From assembly GCA_015178975.1 (NCBI GenBank), contig WHVD01000058.1, positions 62,001-126,000 of the forward strand: 64,000 bases of DNA, written 5' to 3'. This document shows positions 1-8,425 of the stretch, one piece after another. The notes beneath the pieces were generated by a model. It did no database searches and was not told where the DNA came from. It was given only the letters and a program-made list of their open reading frames with translations. How positions within the stretch are numbered: the first letter of the stretch is position 1; each line of letters opens with the position of its first letter. The position numbers were made by a program, and so were the translations under genes. This DNA comes from Hysterangium stoloniferum. Lineage: Eukaryota; Basidiomycota; Agaricomycetes; Hysterangiales; Hysterangiaceae.

Positions 1-4
1 CTAC

Positions 5-475
5 TGTTGTAACCGTTGCTTCCTGTTGTAACCGTTGCTTCCTGTTGTAACCGTTGCTTCCTGTTGTAACCGTTGCTTCCTGTTGTAACCGTTGCTTCCT
101 GTTGTAACCGTTGCTTCCTGTTGTAACCGTTGCTTCCTGTTGTAACCGTTGCTTCCTGTTGTAACCGTTGCTTCCTGTTGTAACCGTTGCTTCCTGTTGT
201 AACCGTTGCTTCCTGTTGTAACCGTTGCTTCCTGTTGTAACCGTTGCTTCCTGTTGTAACCGTTGCTTCCTGTTGTAACCGTTGCTTCCTGTTGTAACCG
301 TTGCTTCCTGTTGTAACCGTTGCTTCCTGTTGTAACCGTTGCTTCCTGTTGTAACCGTTGCTTCCTGTTGTAACCGTTGCTTCCTGTTGTAACCGTTGCT
401 TCCTGTTGTAACCGTTGCTTCCTGTTGTAACCGTTGCTTCCTGTTGTAACCGTTGCTTCCTGTTGTAACTGCTGC
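5..475. repeat. 19-bp minisatellite, 24 perfect-length copies
   Basis: The unit TGTTGTAACCGTTGCTTCC repeats head to tail every 19 bases from position 5. The 24th full unit ends at 460 and a degenerate 25th unit (TGTTGTAACTGCTGC) follows. Full units are essentially identical, which suggests recent amplification or homogenisation. The array begins at the window edge and may extend upstream. It is not a telomeric repeat and has no coding role that I can see. Confidence 0.97.
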
Positions 476-555
476 TTTACATTCTATGAGACTTTCCATT
501 TGAAAGCAATTTTCTTGGTCTCTGACAATGAGTCTCAGAAATACTTGAGAGTTGT

Positions 556-668
556 CGATGCGGGGGGGTTTGGGGGGCTTCGCCCCCCAACAAGCTGGAG
601 CCCGCAGTGAAGTTGTGGGGCAGGTCACGAAGTGACCGCCCCGCAGTGTAGCAAGGGTTCCCAGGCTT
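556..668. other. GC-rich hairpin cluster
   Basis: This segment contains two strong inverted repeats. One is GGGGGGCTTCGCCCCCC near 573-589. The other is a GGGGC...GCCCC stem with GGTCAC/GTGACC near 617-642. Base composition differs sharply from both flanks. It directly abuts the truncated left inverted repeat of the Tc1 element, so it may be a separate insertion that replaced the transposon end. Identity unknown. Confidence 0.5.
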
Positions 669-801
669 GTCATGTATATATTTATATGGTAGAACTATAT
701 TATGTAATATCCATATATGGAAACACTATGAATATTTCAATGGAGAGGGTTCATTGGATACGTTTTGTAACTGACACATTTAGGCAGGAAATTATTAGTA
801 T

Positions 802-1605
802 TTAGTACTTAGTGTAGCCACCCTTTGCCTTTAATACATCTGAAACCCTCCTAGGCAAACTTTCAATCAAATCCTGACACACCTTTTCATCAATCTTGTA
901 CCATTCATCCACCACCCTCTCCCACAACTCTTCTATCCCCTGGGGTGCATTCTCATACCCTGCCAACCTCCTCTTCAGGTGATTCCATAGGTGTTCAATG
1001 GGATTCAAGTCAGGAGACTGTGCTGGCCATGAGAGAACCCTGAAACCATTTTCTTGGAACCAATTCTGGACCTTCTTACAGGTATGCTTGGGGTCATTGT
1101 CCTGCTGGAAGATGATACAATTGGCAGATTTACCATAGTCCTTAAGACTGGCTTGCAGGTCATCCTCCAGAATCTGGATGTAGAGATCCCCATCCATCCT
1201 TCCATCAATTTTGCATGCATACCCAACCCCTTCCCACAGCATGCACCCCCAAACCATTAAAGATCCACCACCAAACTTCAGGGTTCCCTCAACCAGCCTG
1301 TCACTCAAGCCCTCCCCTGCCTTTTTCCACACCCACTTCCTGCCATCTGACCCCAGCCTATTAATTTTGGTCTCATCAGACCACACCACGTTCTTCCAAT
1401 CCTCCACAGTCCAATCCTGATATACCAAAGCAAAATCCATTCTCTCCTTTTTATGCCTCTTAGAAAGGTGGGAATGGTGTTTAGAATGAAGTCTAGAGAT
1501 AGTAGCATAGCTATAGCCAGTAGAAACTGAAATATGTCTGGCAGAATGGCCAGCATCAAGTAGAGAAAGGATCTCATACTGGGCAGCAGTGGAAAGGGGA
1601 TGCAT
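802..1605 (-). CDS. Tc1-like transposase, internally deleted
   Basis: A 267-residue DDE transposase. The catalytic triad is readable: Asp in VVWSDETKIN, Asp in FQQDNDPKHT and Glu in DLNPIEHLW, with 34 residues between the last two (DD34E, a Tc1 hallmark). The N-terminus holds one helix-turn-helix (around residues 18-42, ISVSTGYSYATISRLH). It then jumps straight to the KRHKKERMDFAL segment that normally precedes the catalytic core. Compared with the second Tc1 element in this window (38.1-39.7 kb), about 70-75 residues with the second DNA-binding helix-turn-helix are missing, without loss of frame. The start is ATG at 1605 and the stop is at 802. Family assignment is sure; activity is unlikely because half of the DNA-binding region and one element end are gone. 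Confidence 0.85.
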   Translation of the reverse strand: MHPLSTAAQYEILSLLDAGHSARHISVSTGYSYATISRLHSKHHSHLSKRHKKERMDFALVYQDWTVEDWKNVVWSDETKINRLGSDGRKWVWKKAGEGLSDRLVEGTLKFGGGSLMVWGCMLWEGVGYACKIDGRMDGDLYIQILEDDLQASLKDYGKSANCIIFQQDNDPKHTCKKVQNWFQENGFRVLSWPAQSPDLNPIEHLWNHLKRRLAGYENAPQGIEELWERVVDEWYKIDEKVCQDLIESLPRRVSDVLKAKGGYTKY

Positions 1606-1677
1606 AGTTAGAATTGAGGGAATCTTAGCTGAGAAAGCCCTTCAACTTATACTGTAGTATAGAATGATCACATGACA

Positions 1678-2218
1678 AGGCTCTCTTGTTCCGTGACCAC
1701 CACCTGCCTCTGGGGTTGGGGCCCCCAGTGCTCATGGTGAGGGGCGGAGAGGCGGATGACAGTGAACAGGTTTGGGGACCTCTGAATTCACTGCTCTGTC
1801 AAAGTCGGCAGCCTTCAGCCGCGCACCAGTGTTGTCTGCGGAACATCACTGGCACCTACCAACCATGACTGTTGCCTGGCAGCGGTCTACCCTTCCTACC
1901 CACCTCCAACTCCAGCATTCACCTATGCACTAGCAATGCAAGACTTCGGTGTGCCTGCAGCCCTTGTCGACACCTGCTAGCAGGATCTCGGGCTTTTCTT
2001 GGGGCTTCAGCCCAAGGCCTCAAGGCCTCATCTCTCTACCATGTATATATCAACATGCCCCCCCTTTGCTTACTAAAATCCCTTCCGCACACATAGCTCA
2101 CTCAGAACTTCGTACCACTGTAGCATAGTTTCTCTGGGGGCCTTTTCACCCCCTAGCCGCAGTTAGCCATTGTTGCTTGAAGCGGGATACAAATATATCA
2201 AAAAAAAAAAAAAAAAAA
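1678..2218 (+). mobile_element. Poly(A)-tailed retroposon (SINE-like or retroposed RNA) inside the Tc1 element
   Basis: The 17-bp sequence AGAATGATCACATGACA occurs at 1661-1677 and again at 2219-2235. The 541 bp between them end in about 19 consecutive A residues (2201-2219). Long direct repeats plus a 3' A tail are the standard mark of LINE-type target-primed reverse transcription. The body is GC-rich, has no long conserved reading frame, and I see no convincing pol III A and B boxes, so it could be a SINE, a truncated LINE tail or a retroposed structural RNA. The near-perfect target duplication suggests it is fairly young. Confidence 0.8.
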
Positions 2219-2303
2219 AGAATGATCACATGACATGTTGAAAAACATAAACAAATGCAAACAATCAACATAGGCATATGGTTTTCATGCCAGAACCTGT
2301 CAG

Positions 2304-2511
2304 TTACAAAATGTATCCAATGAACCCTCTCCATTAAGATATTCATAGCATTTCCATATATGGATATTACATAATATAGTTCTACCATATAAATATATAC
2401 ATGATAGGTCATGTTCACAAATATTTTGGTGATTTCTACTATTTTATCTACTGGGATATAGCATATATAAGCTGAAACTACAAAACATTGGATACATTTT
2501 GTAAGTCACTG
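2304..2511 (-). repeat. Right terminal inverted repeat of Tc1 element 1
   Basis: A compound inverted repeat of about 208 bp. It carries the motif ACAAAATGTATCCAATG at its inner edge (plus strand, near 2310) and the reverse complement at its outer edge (2485-2503), like the IR/DR arrangement of some Tc1 transposons. The segment 2304-2403 pairs with 669-776 in inverted orientation. Alone this 208-bp unit would look like a MITE. Confidence 0.7.
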
Positions 2512-2513
2512 TA

Positions 2514-2751
2514 TCTTAGTGAAGGTTTATCACTCACTGAGAGTTATATTTAGAATTGCGTAAATAATCTCAACACATGCCATTTGTAGGTCATACCCAC
2601 TGCTGATGAAAGAAAAAACACTGCTTCACTTAAGAACAGCACATTGAAATATTAAATTATGCCCATGTCAAAAAGTAGCAACTGACAGCAAACATGACAG
2701 TACAGCTGTCATCCAGGGTATAAACAATCGGCCAAATTTGTCATTTACTAA
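2514..2751. other. 3' flank of kinase copy A, no gene
   Basis: AT-rich sequence downstream of kinase copy A that recurs, diverged, downstream of copies B, C, D and F (for example 15280-15420 and 19850-20020). It therefore belongs to the duplicated unit rather than to the transposon. No coding potential seen. Confidence 0.6.
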
Positions 2752-4737
2752 TCAATTTATCATTAAAGGTCGCTCATGCACATATAACGTCCAGAATTCC
2801 TCATATGTGTCCCAAATATCATCAGATAACAAATGTGCAGCAGATAGTTCAGGACGAGATGGAATCTTGCCCTGTGTGATATTCATGATCACTCCCGGGT
2901 CACTTGTTATCTCACAATAAGGTGGTTTTCTATTAATAATTTCCCTTGAAAACACACGCTTAGATATTAAAGGTGCATTGTTTGCTCAACGTACCAGTAT
3001 TGTCATCCCAAATGCCCAGACATCGTTTTGTCGGCTAGCGTTTTCGTTATGAAGCAACTCGGGGGCCATCCATCGCAATGAACCAGCTACATTGGAGGAC
3101 GTAGATAGTCTTTCCATATCATCCACAAACCTAGATAGTCCAAACTCTGTCAAACAAGGGACACCCTTCTCGGAAACCAAGATATTCCCCTGTGAACATA
3201 TTCAGCTTAATAATCAAGTGCAGCATCAGTAGCAAACTGCACGAATATCTCCGTGAACAATGGGAGGATTATGGCGATGCAAAAATACAACAGGGCTCGA
3301 TATCCCTGTTATCTATCGATTCAAGGCATTAATATTAAGCAGTCCTCACCACAATGGCTTTCACACGAACCAGGTGGATACGATTAATCTCTGCGTTACT
3401 GGCGATATAGGACAACAGCGTCCCATGCGACATCCAGGGTGATATCAAAGCCGGTAGCTCAAATGTTGTTGCAGGAGTAAAGTCATATGAATAACCGAGA
3501 CAGTTTGAAATGTTGGGGTGAGAGAGCGATGACCAGGCGAGGTATTCTCTCCATGCTCCCTAACAGGGACCGAAAAATAATAAGCAAAATAATAATTAGA
3601 ACTAATGATAGCATTTTACCCTCATCAACTTGTTGTGCTGAATTTTTACGCCTTCACTGCTGAACCTCCTCAGGATCTTGATGGCAACCTTTGTGTCACC
3701 TAATTTCCCAGTCCATGTATCTGCGTAACCCCCTCCTGCTACCGAATGCGTGCTTCGTTGTGTTCTGCGAATCAAGGCATAAATTTGAGTTTTTTGGGAA
3801 GGGGGTTGCCTGGTCAAGAGTGAGTGAGGGCCTTGGGTTTTCGTTTCATGGACTAATGATCATAGGAAAATTACTGACCTGTCGCACAGCTGTGGGAGGA
3901 GCAGCTGGTCTATTTCCATAGCTTAAAGAACTATTCGGGGCATTTGACAGTCCTTGAGACAAATAGGGCTAATGTGGAGTAAATCTTTTCCTGGTTCCAG
4001 AATTGGAGGATTTTTTTTAGCTCCTCCGGTTTCGCATCCAGAACCTGCATCCTCAGCGTTTCTGCCTCTCTGTATCTACCCATCGCCTCGTAAGTGGTAA
4101 CCAAACCTTCCTTGGCACTTAAGGTCTCCGGATGTAAAGGCCCTAGGAGACGCACCCTGGTCTTCATCACCTGGACCCCAAGCCTTTCTGCATCATCGTA
4201 TCTCCCCAGCGTCTCGCTCACGATAGCCAAGCTCTGCTGTGCATTCAGGGTTTCCGGATGTAAAGGCGCTAGGAGACGCTCCCTAGTATCCATCCCCTTG
4301 ACCATCAGCTTTTCTGCATGTAGGTATTGACCCAGCTTTGTGTACGTGAGAGCCAAATGGGCCGGGACACTCAGGATTTTTGGATGCTCTGGTCCTAGGA
4401 GACGCTCTCTGGTTTCCATCATCTTGATAATCAGCTATTTTGCATCTCGGTATCTACCCAGTATTGTGTACGTGAAAGCCAAACGGGCCTGGATACTCAG
4501 GGTTTCCAAATGCTCCGGTCCTAGGAGACGCTCCCTGGTCTCCATCACATGGACCTCTAGTCTTTCTGCATCATGGTATCTCCACATATTCTTGAGCTTC
4601 ATAGACAAATGTACCTCGGCATTCAAGGTCTCTGGATGTTCAGGTCCTAAGCTACGCCGAAGGGCCTCCACCGATGGATATCTATCCAGTCCACTACCGT
4701 CAATAACTATGAGTTCTCTGTTTCTTTCAGGCTCCAT
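2752..4737 (-). pseudogene. Copy A: TPR + TKL kinase pseudogene
   Basis: First of six array copies. From the 5' end (4737) come about five 42-residue kinesin-light-chain-like TPRs (motif LGPEHPETL...LGRYxDAExL), a linker, then a split kinase: GGGYADTWTG and VAIKIL (3660-3740), HGDIRA catalytic loop (about 3240-3265), MAPELL (3045-3065), last exon 2752-2958. It is disabled in several ways. In the TPR region AAG has become TAG, giving an in-frame stop near 4435. The upstream leader is frameshifted relative to copy B. The magnesium-binding DFG motif reads EFG (near 3145). The splice donor after HGDIRA is GTTTGC rather than GTATGT. The last exon stops early, in a form shared only with copy D, so A and D are sister copies. 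Confidence 0.8.
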
Positions 4738-4740
4738 CTA

Positions 4741-5990
4741 CTAAAAGTAGAAGAGAACAGCTTCGAGACGAGATGGACCACTGCGGTTGCCATGCTCATA
4801 TTATATAGTATGAATAGAGTAAAGGTGTCGATCGACGCTGGAAGAGGCGATGCGTTTGTGATACGAGGGTCATGATTGGCGATACCTAATTTATATGCAC
4901 AAAATACTCTGCCAATTCATAATTACATCAATTATTTGGATCTGAGATAGTATTAAACTTTTTTCAGCTGTCAGCCACTGTCCGTCATAGGCATTTATTA
5001 TTGCCGGACTGAACAAAGCAGACGATGTACTTATAATTCTCGTTCTGATCCGGTGTCGGAATTGTGCTCTTTCAACTAGGGATCCACGCCAGAAGCCACA
5101 TGAAGGCACATACACTTTTACTTTACAGTCGACCATTCACGATGACTTCCTCGGTGTTGTGCAGTCTCACGAAGGCGGACTCGCAAACCATCTGAAAGAT
5201 GTGCAAGAATGGATGAAGGAACTAATTAGTGAGAAGAAGGGATAAGCATGAGCAAGTAAAAACGCACAATTCCTGGACAAGGACGACATAAAATGAAAGA
5301 AAGATTCAGTCAAACCATAACATGAGTTATGCCAGAACAAGAGCAAGCGGGTCATTACCCAAAGCTCAAACGTTTACAAGAGGCGGTCGTACCGCAAGGA
5401 CTCTACGACTCAATTTATCGTCTACCCAAGTGTCCATTATCGAGAGGCAGACATTTCCCTCTTTGCAATGGTTCTGGTTGACGCAGCCATTTCCATTTGT
5501 CCAACTCAGAAAGTGATCTTAGGGATTAGCCCAAATTTTGGATTCCAAAGGAGGTTGTCAGACGTTCAAGTCGGTAGTAGTGCTTGGTCCTGGCAACGGC
5601 TTGCAGTTCCGCCACAGTGCGATGTTCACTGGTATACCTTACACTCGTCAGGCTGCGAATATGACAAGGTTATTCTCGAAGTTGAGTGAGGCAAATCCCC
5701 AGCCCGAATGCTTTGCCAAATACCCGTTCCAGACGCGAAGAAATCCTAAGTTGCCGGGACACGTTAGGGATCCAGGTACCTTCTTAAAGCGCTTCGTAAC
5801 GTTAAAGAGAAAATGTAATACAGATTTTACGCCATAGGGAAGTACATTGTATTTTGCAAGGCCGGAGCAACAGGGCCATGGAAATCGTCATACTCGAAGG
5901 GCTCGTCAAGCTGCCTGATGATCCCGTCGACAAGGCTGCTCACAACAATCTCCACGATCCAGTGCTAGAACTGACGTCACCGGGTTCGTC
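4741..5990 (+). other. Spacer U1: decayed repeat segment upstream of copy A
   Basis: A non-kinase segment repeated upstream of copies B (12350-13640), C (18840-19320) and E (25640-26240). Short plus-strand reading frames look once-coding because different copies preserve the same peptides, such as YPKLKRLQEAVV near 5355, [10 protein letters not shown] near 5490 and FRHSAMFTGIPYTRQAANMT near 5605. No copy joins them into one frame: here a base missing near 5412 shifts the first one. I do not recognise the family. Likely a dead gene duplicated together with the kinase unit. Confidence 0.55.
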
Positions 5991-6131
5991 GACGTCCTCC
6001 GGGTTTCTCCTGCAGTCCATGCTTTGCATGCGTTGTCGACATTTACGGCTCAAGATGCACCCAAGCATATCGTTTCCTCTGCCTCAGTGACCCCCTTCAA
6101 CCACGCCAGCCACCTCATCCCGCTCAGTCAC

Positions 6132-6469
6132 TGTTAGAGTATGATGATTACGATTAGTATTACATCATACCTCGTATTGTGAATGTATGTTTCCAGACCG
6201 GTTCACACATGTGATTAGCTATATTTAGTTTAGTGTTCCCTTAGTTCCGTGTGTTCACAGCACAAACCAAGTGCACAGACCATAAATCTTAGTATATAGT
6301 TACATCCAGATGAGAGTAGGACCTCATCTGGAAACCTAGCTATATCACCGGTTTACTTCTACCCGCTCAGTCCTTAGTAGCATTTGCTCCAAGTGTTGAG
6401 AGTCATCACACTGTGATCCCCCAGGCTTGCAGATACGAACAGTCACGCCATCTGGCCCCAATACTCTAA
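6132..6469. mobile_element. Solo LTR in block X1
   Basis: The segment begins TGTTAGAGTA and ends TACTCTAA, an inverted terminus that has lost its final CA. Its internal sequence resembles the LTR at 45907-46263, including GTGCACAGACCAT, TATCACCGGTTTA and CACTGTGATC blocks in the same order. Block X sequence resumes directly after it (compare 6470 onward with 27190 onward), which fixes the insertion. No clear target duplication survives. Confidence 0.72.
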
Positions 6470-7149
6470 ATTAATTCTCGTACCAACTCACCGCTACGTT
6501 TATTGTCGTCACTTCCGCCGGAAGCCTACCCAAGAGGAACGCGCCGGTATCAATCAGTAGCAACACCAGCGTCAAGGGTCACATACCTGTCAGTCCCACC
6601 GCCGACTCATTCCCATTCCGCGTCACTATAAATATCTCCATCTTCACAGCGGTTGGAATTTCCATATTCCGGATTCAGTTCAGGCTCGGGATCGGACTCG
6701 GGAGCGCATGAGACCCTCGAGAGCCTCATTAATCTCGTCGGTCATCTCCGTAGCGCCTATTTACCCTCCACCACTATGGAAGAGGGAAATACTCACGCTG
6801 TCGCCATAACGGTTTTGATACTCGCGTACACGCCGGTTCAGTCTGTTCCTCCGCGTCGTGCCGCAGCGTCCATGTCAACGTCGACGTCAACATTGTCGTC
6901 GTACCCCTTCCTCCCGCATTACGAGACCTTCCTTTCCCCTCTTCACACTGTAACGATGACTATACCCACGGGCATGCTTGTGACTATGAGCACGACCCCC
7001 CGCTCCCACCCAGCCCGCTCCCACTCCCGCTCCCCATCCCGCTCCTACCACACGCACATTCGTGGGCGGGGAGGCGGGCGGTGGTTCTGGGTCTGGTGAG
7101 GGTAATCCGGGTCATCCGGGAGGGGGAAGGGAGGAGAGAGGGGCAGAGA

Positions 7150-7819
7150 GGATGTGGATAGAGAAGGGAGGTTGTGGATAGAGAAGGGAGGTGGATAGAG
7201 AAGGGAGGTTGTGGATAGAGAAGGGAGGTTGTGGATAGAGAAGGGAGGTTGTGGATAGAGAAGGGAGGTTGTGGATAGAGAAGGGAGGTTGTGGATAGAG
7301 AAGGGAGGATGGGAGTTGTGGATAGAGAAGGGAGGTTGTGGATAGAGAAGGGAGGTTGTGGATAGAGAAGGGAGGTTGTGGATAGAGAAGGGAGGTTGTG
7401 GATAGAGAAGGGAGGTTGTGGATAGAGAAGGGAGGTTGTGGATAGAGAAGGGAGGTTGTGGATAGAGAAGGGAGGTTGTGGATAGAGAAGGGAGGTTGTG
7501 GATAGAGAAGGGAGGTTGTGGATAGAGAAGGGAGGTTGTGGATAGAGAAGGGAGGTTGTGGATAGAGAAGGGAGGTTGTGGATAGAGAAGGAGGTTGTGG
7601 ATAGAGAAGGGAGGTTGTGGATAGAGAAGGGAGGTTGTGGATAGAGAAGGAGGTTGTGGATAGAGAAGGGAGGTTGTGGATAGAGAAGGGAGGTTGTGGA
7701 TAGAGAAGGGAGGTTGTGGATAGAGAAGGGAGGTTGTGGATAGAGAAGGGAGGTTGTGGATAGAGAAGGGAGGTTGTGGATAGAGAAGGGAGGTTGTGGA
7801 TAGAGAAGGGAGGTTGTGG
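7150..7819. repeat. 20-bp minisatellite, about 33 copies
   Basis: The unit AAGGGAGGTTGTGGATAGAG repeats every 20 bases, with a few 19-bp variants missing one G and one interruption near 7308. The other copies of block X contain a single relative of this unit (near 14727 and 22765), so the array expanded after the segmental duplication. The minus strand contains no stop codon in any of the three phases of the unit. A 353-residue open frame (7112-8173) therefore crosses it although 20 is not a multiple of three. I regard that frame as a by-product, not a gene. Confidence 0.95.
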
Positions 7820-8425
7820 GGGGGAAGGAGGCGGTTGTGGTGGTTGCGGTTGAGGGTGGGGGGACGAGTGCGTTGAGGGCGGGCGTGGGGTTAGAGGAGA
7901 AAGCGGTGGGAGAACGGGAGAGGGTAATGACTGGGAGGCTAGGCGCACGAGAGAGTAAGGGCGTGCGGAGTGGGTGGTGAATGTTATGGTGAGTGGTTGT
8001 TCAGTTAAGCTGTATATATATATATTTCCGTTCCCCTCCCGAACTATTTTTATTACCATGTTCATATTCCCCATTTCTCTGTCTCGTGTTGTATCCAATT
8101 CTCTCACCTCCCCCCCCCCCCCTAAATCCCGAGCCACGCTCCCATGTATCATGCATACAACCCGCGCCGCCACTTTTACGCTCTACACCTGTATCTTATC
8201 CACACATGTTTCATGGAAACACTGAAATAATTCGGATGCATGTTGATAATTGGCTATGTGATAGACGTACTTACCTGGTGTCCGGAGGTTTTCTGAAAAA
8301 GGCAAAGTTTTTTTTTTTTTCGTTAGCTCTAGTTCTTCTTGAACTAGGAATAGCACATCCAAATATTAATTTATGCCCATTTCAAAAAAGCAGCGACTGA
8401 CAGGAAACGTGACAGGTTTTTACAG

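Larger units (their letters stand above)
669..2511 (-). mobile_element. Tc1/mariner-type DNA transposon, left end truncated, carrying a nested retroposon
   Basis: The right terminal inverted repeat (about 2304-2511) ends in CACTG followed by TA (2512-2513), as expected for a Tc1 family end. It contains an outer and an inner copy of a TACAAAATGTATCCAATG motif. The inner half of this repeat is found inverted at 669-776; the outer half of the left repeat is missing. Between them lie a minus-strand transposase (802-1605) and a foreign 541-bp insertion (1678-2218). Without the insertion the element is about 1.3 kb, a normal Tc1 size. With one terminus missing it is unlikely to move. Confidence 0.75.
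5991..8230. other. GC-rich block X1 of the array unit
   Basis: First copy of a block that recurs at 13800-15270, 19320-19830 (3' part), 21960-23330 and 27000-27397 (5' part). It opens with a TTCTCCTGCAGTCCATG-like stretch and passes through a conserved segment with overlapping open frames on both strands. The minus strand gives a YDDNVDVDVD-type acidic peptide. It ends in the conserved tail before the kinase 3' end. A solo LTR (6132-6469) interrupts it, and most of its 3' half is replaced by the 20-bp minisatellite. No known domain recognised; which strand is coding, if any, is undecided. Confidence 0.55.

Noticed and set aside
1..475. Telomeric array at the window start
   Set aside because: The 19-bp unit has no TTAGGG-type motif and the array ends inside ordinary sequence; it is a minisatellite.
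5..475. CRISPR array
   Set aside because: Direct repeats without spacers, in a eukaryotic-type genome with spliceosomal introns.
1678..2096. Small plus-strand protein genes
   Set aside because: The open frames lie inside the poly(A) retroposon, are short, and have no recognisable motif.
2304..2511. Independent MITE
   Set aside because: Its left half is found inverted at 669-776 on the other side of the transposase, so it is better read as the terminal repeat of the Tc1 element.
7112..8173. 353-codon open frame on the minus strand (Pro/Ser/Leu-rich)
   Set aside because: It lies mostly over the 20-bp minisatellite, which has no stop in any minus-strand phase; no splice sites, domain or conservation support it.
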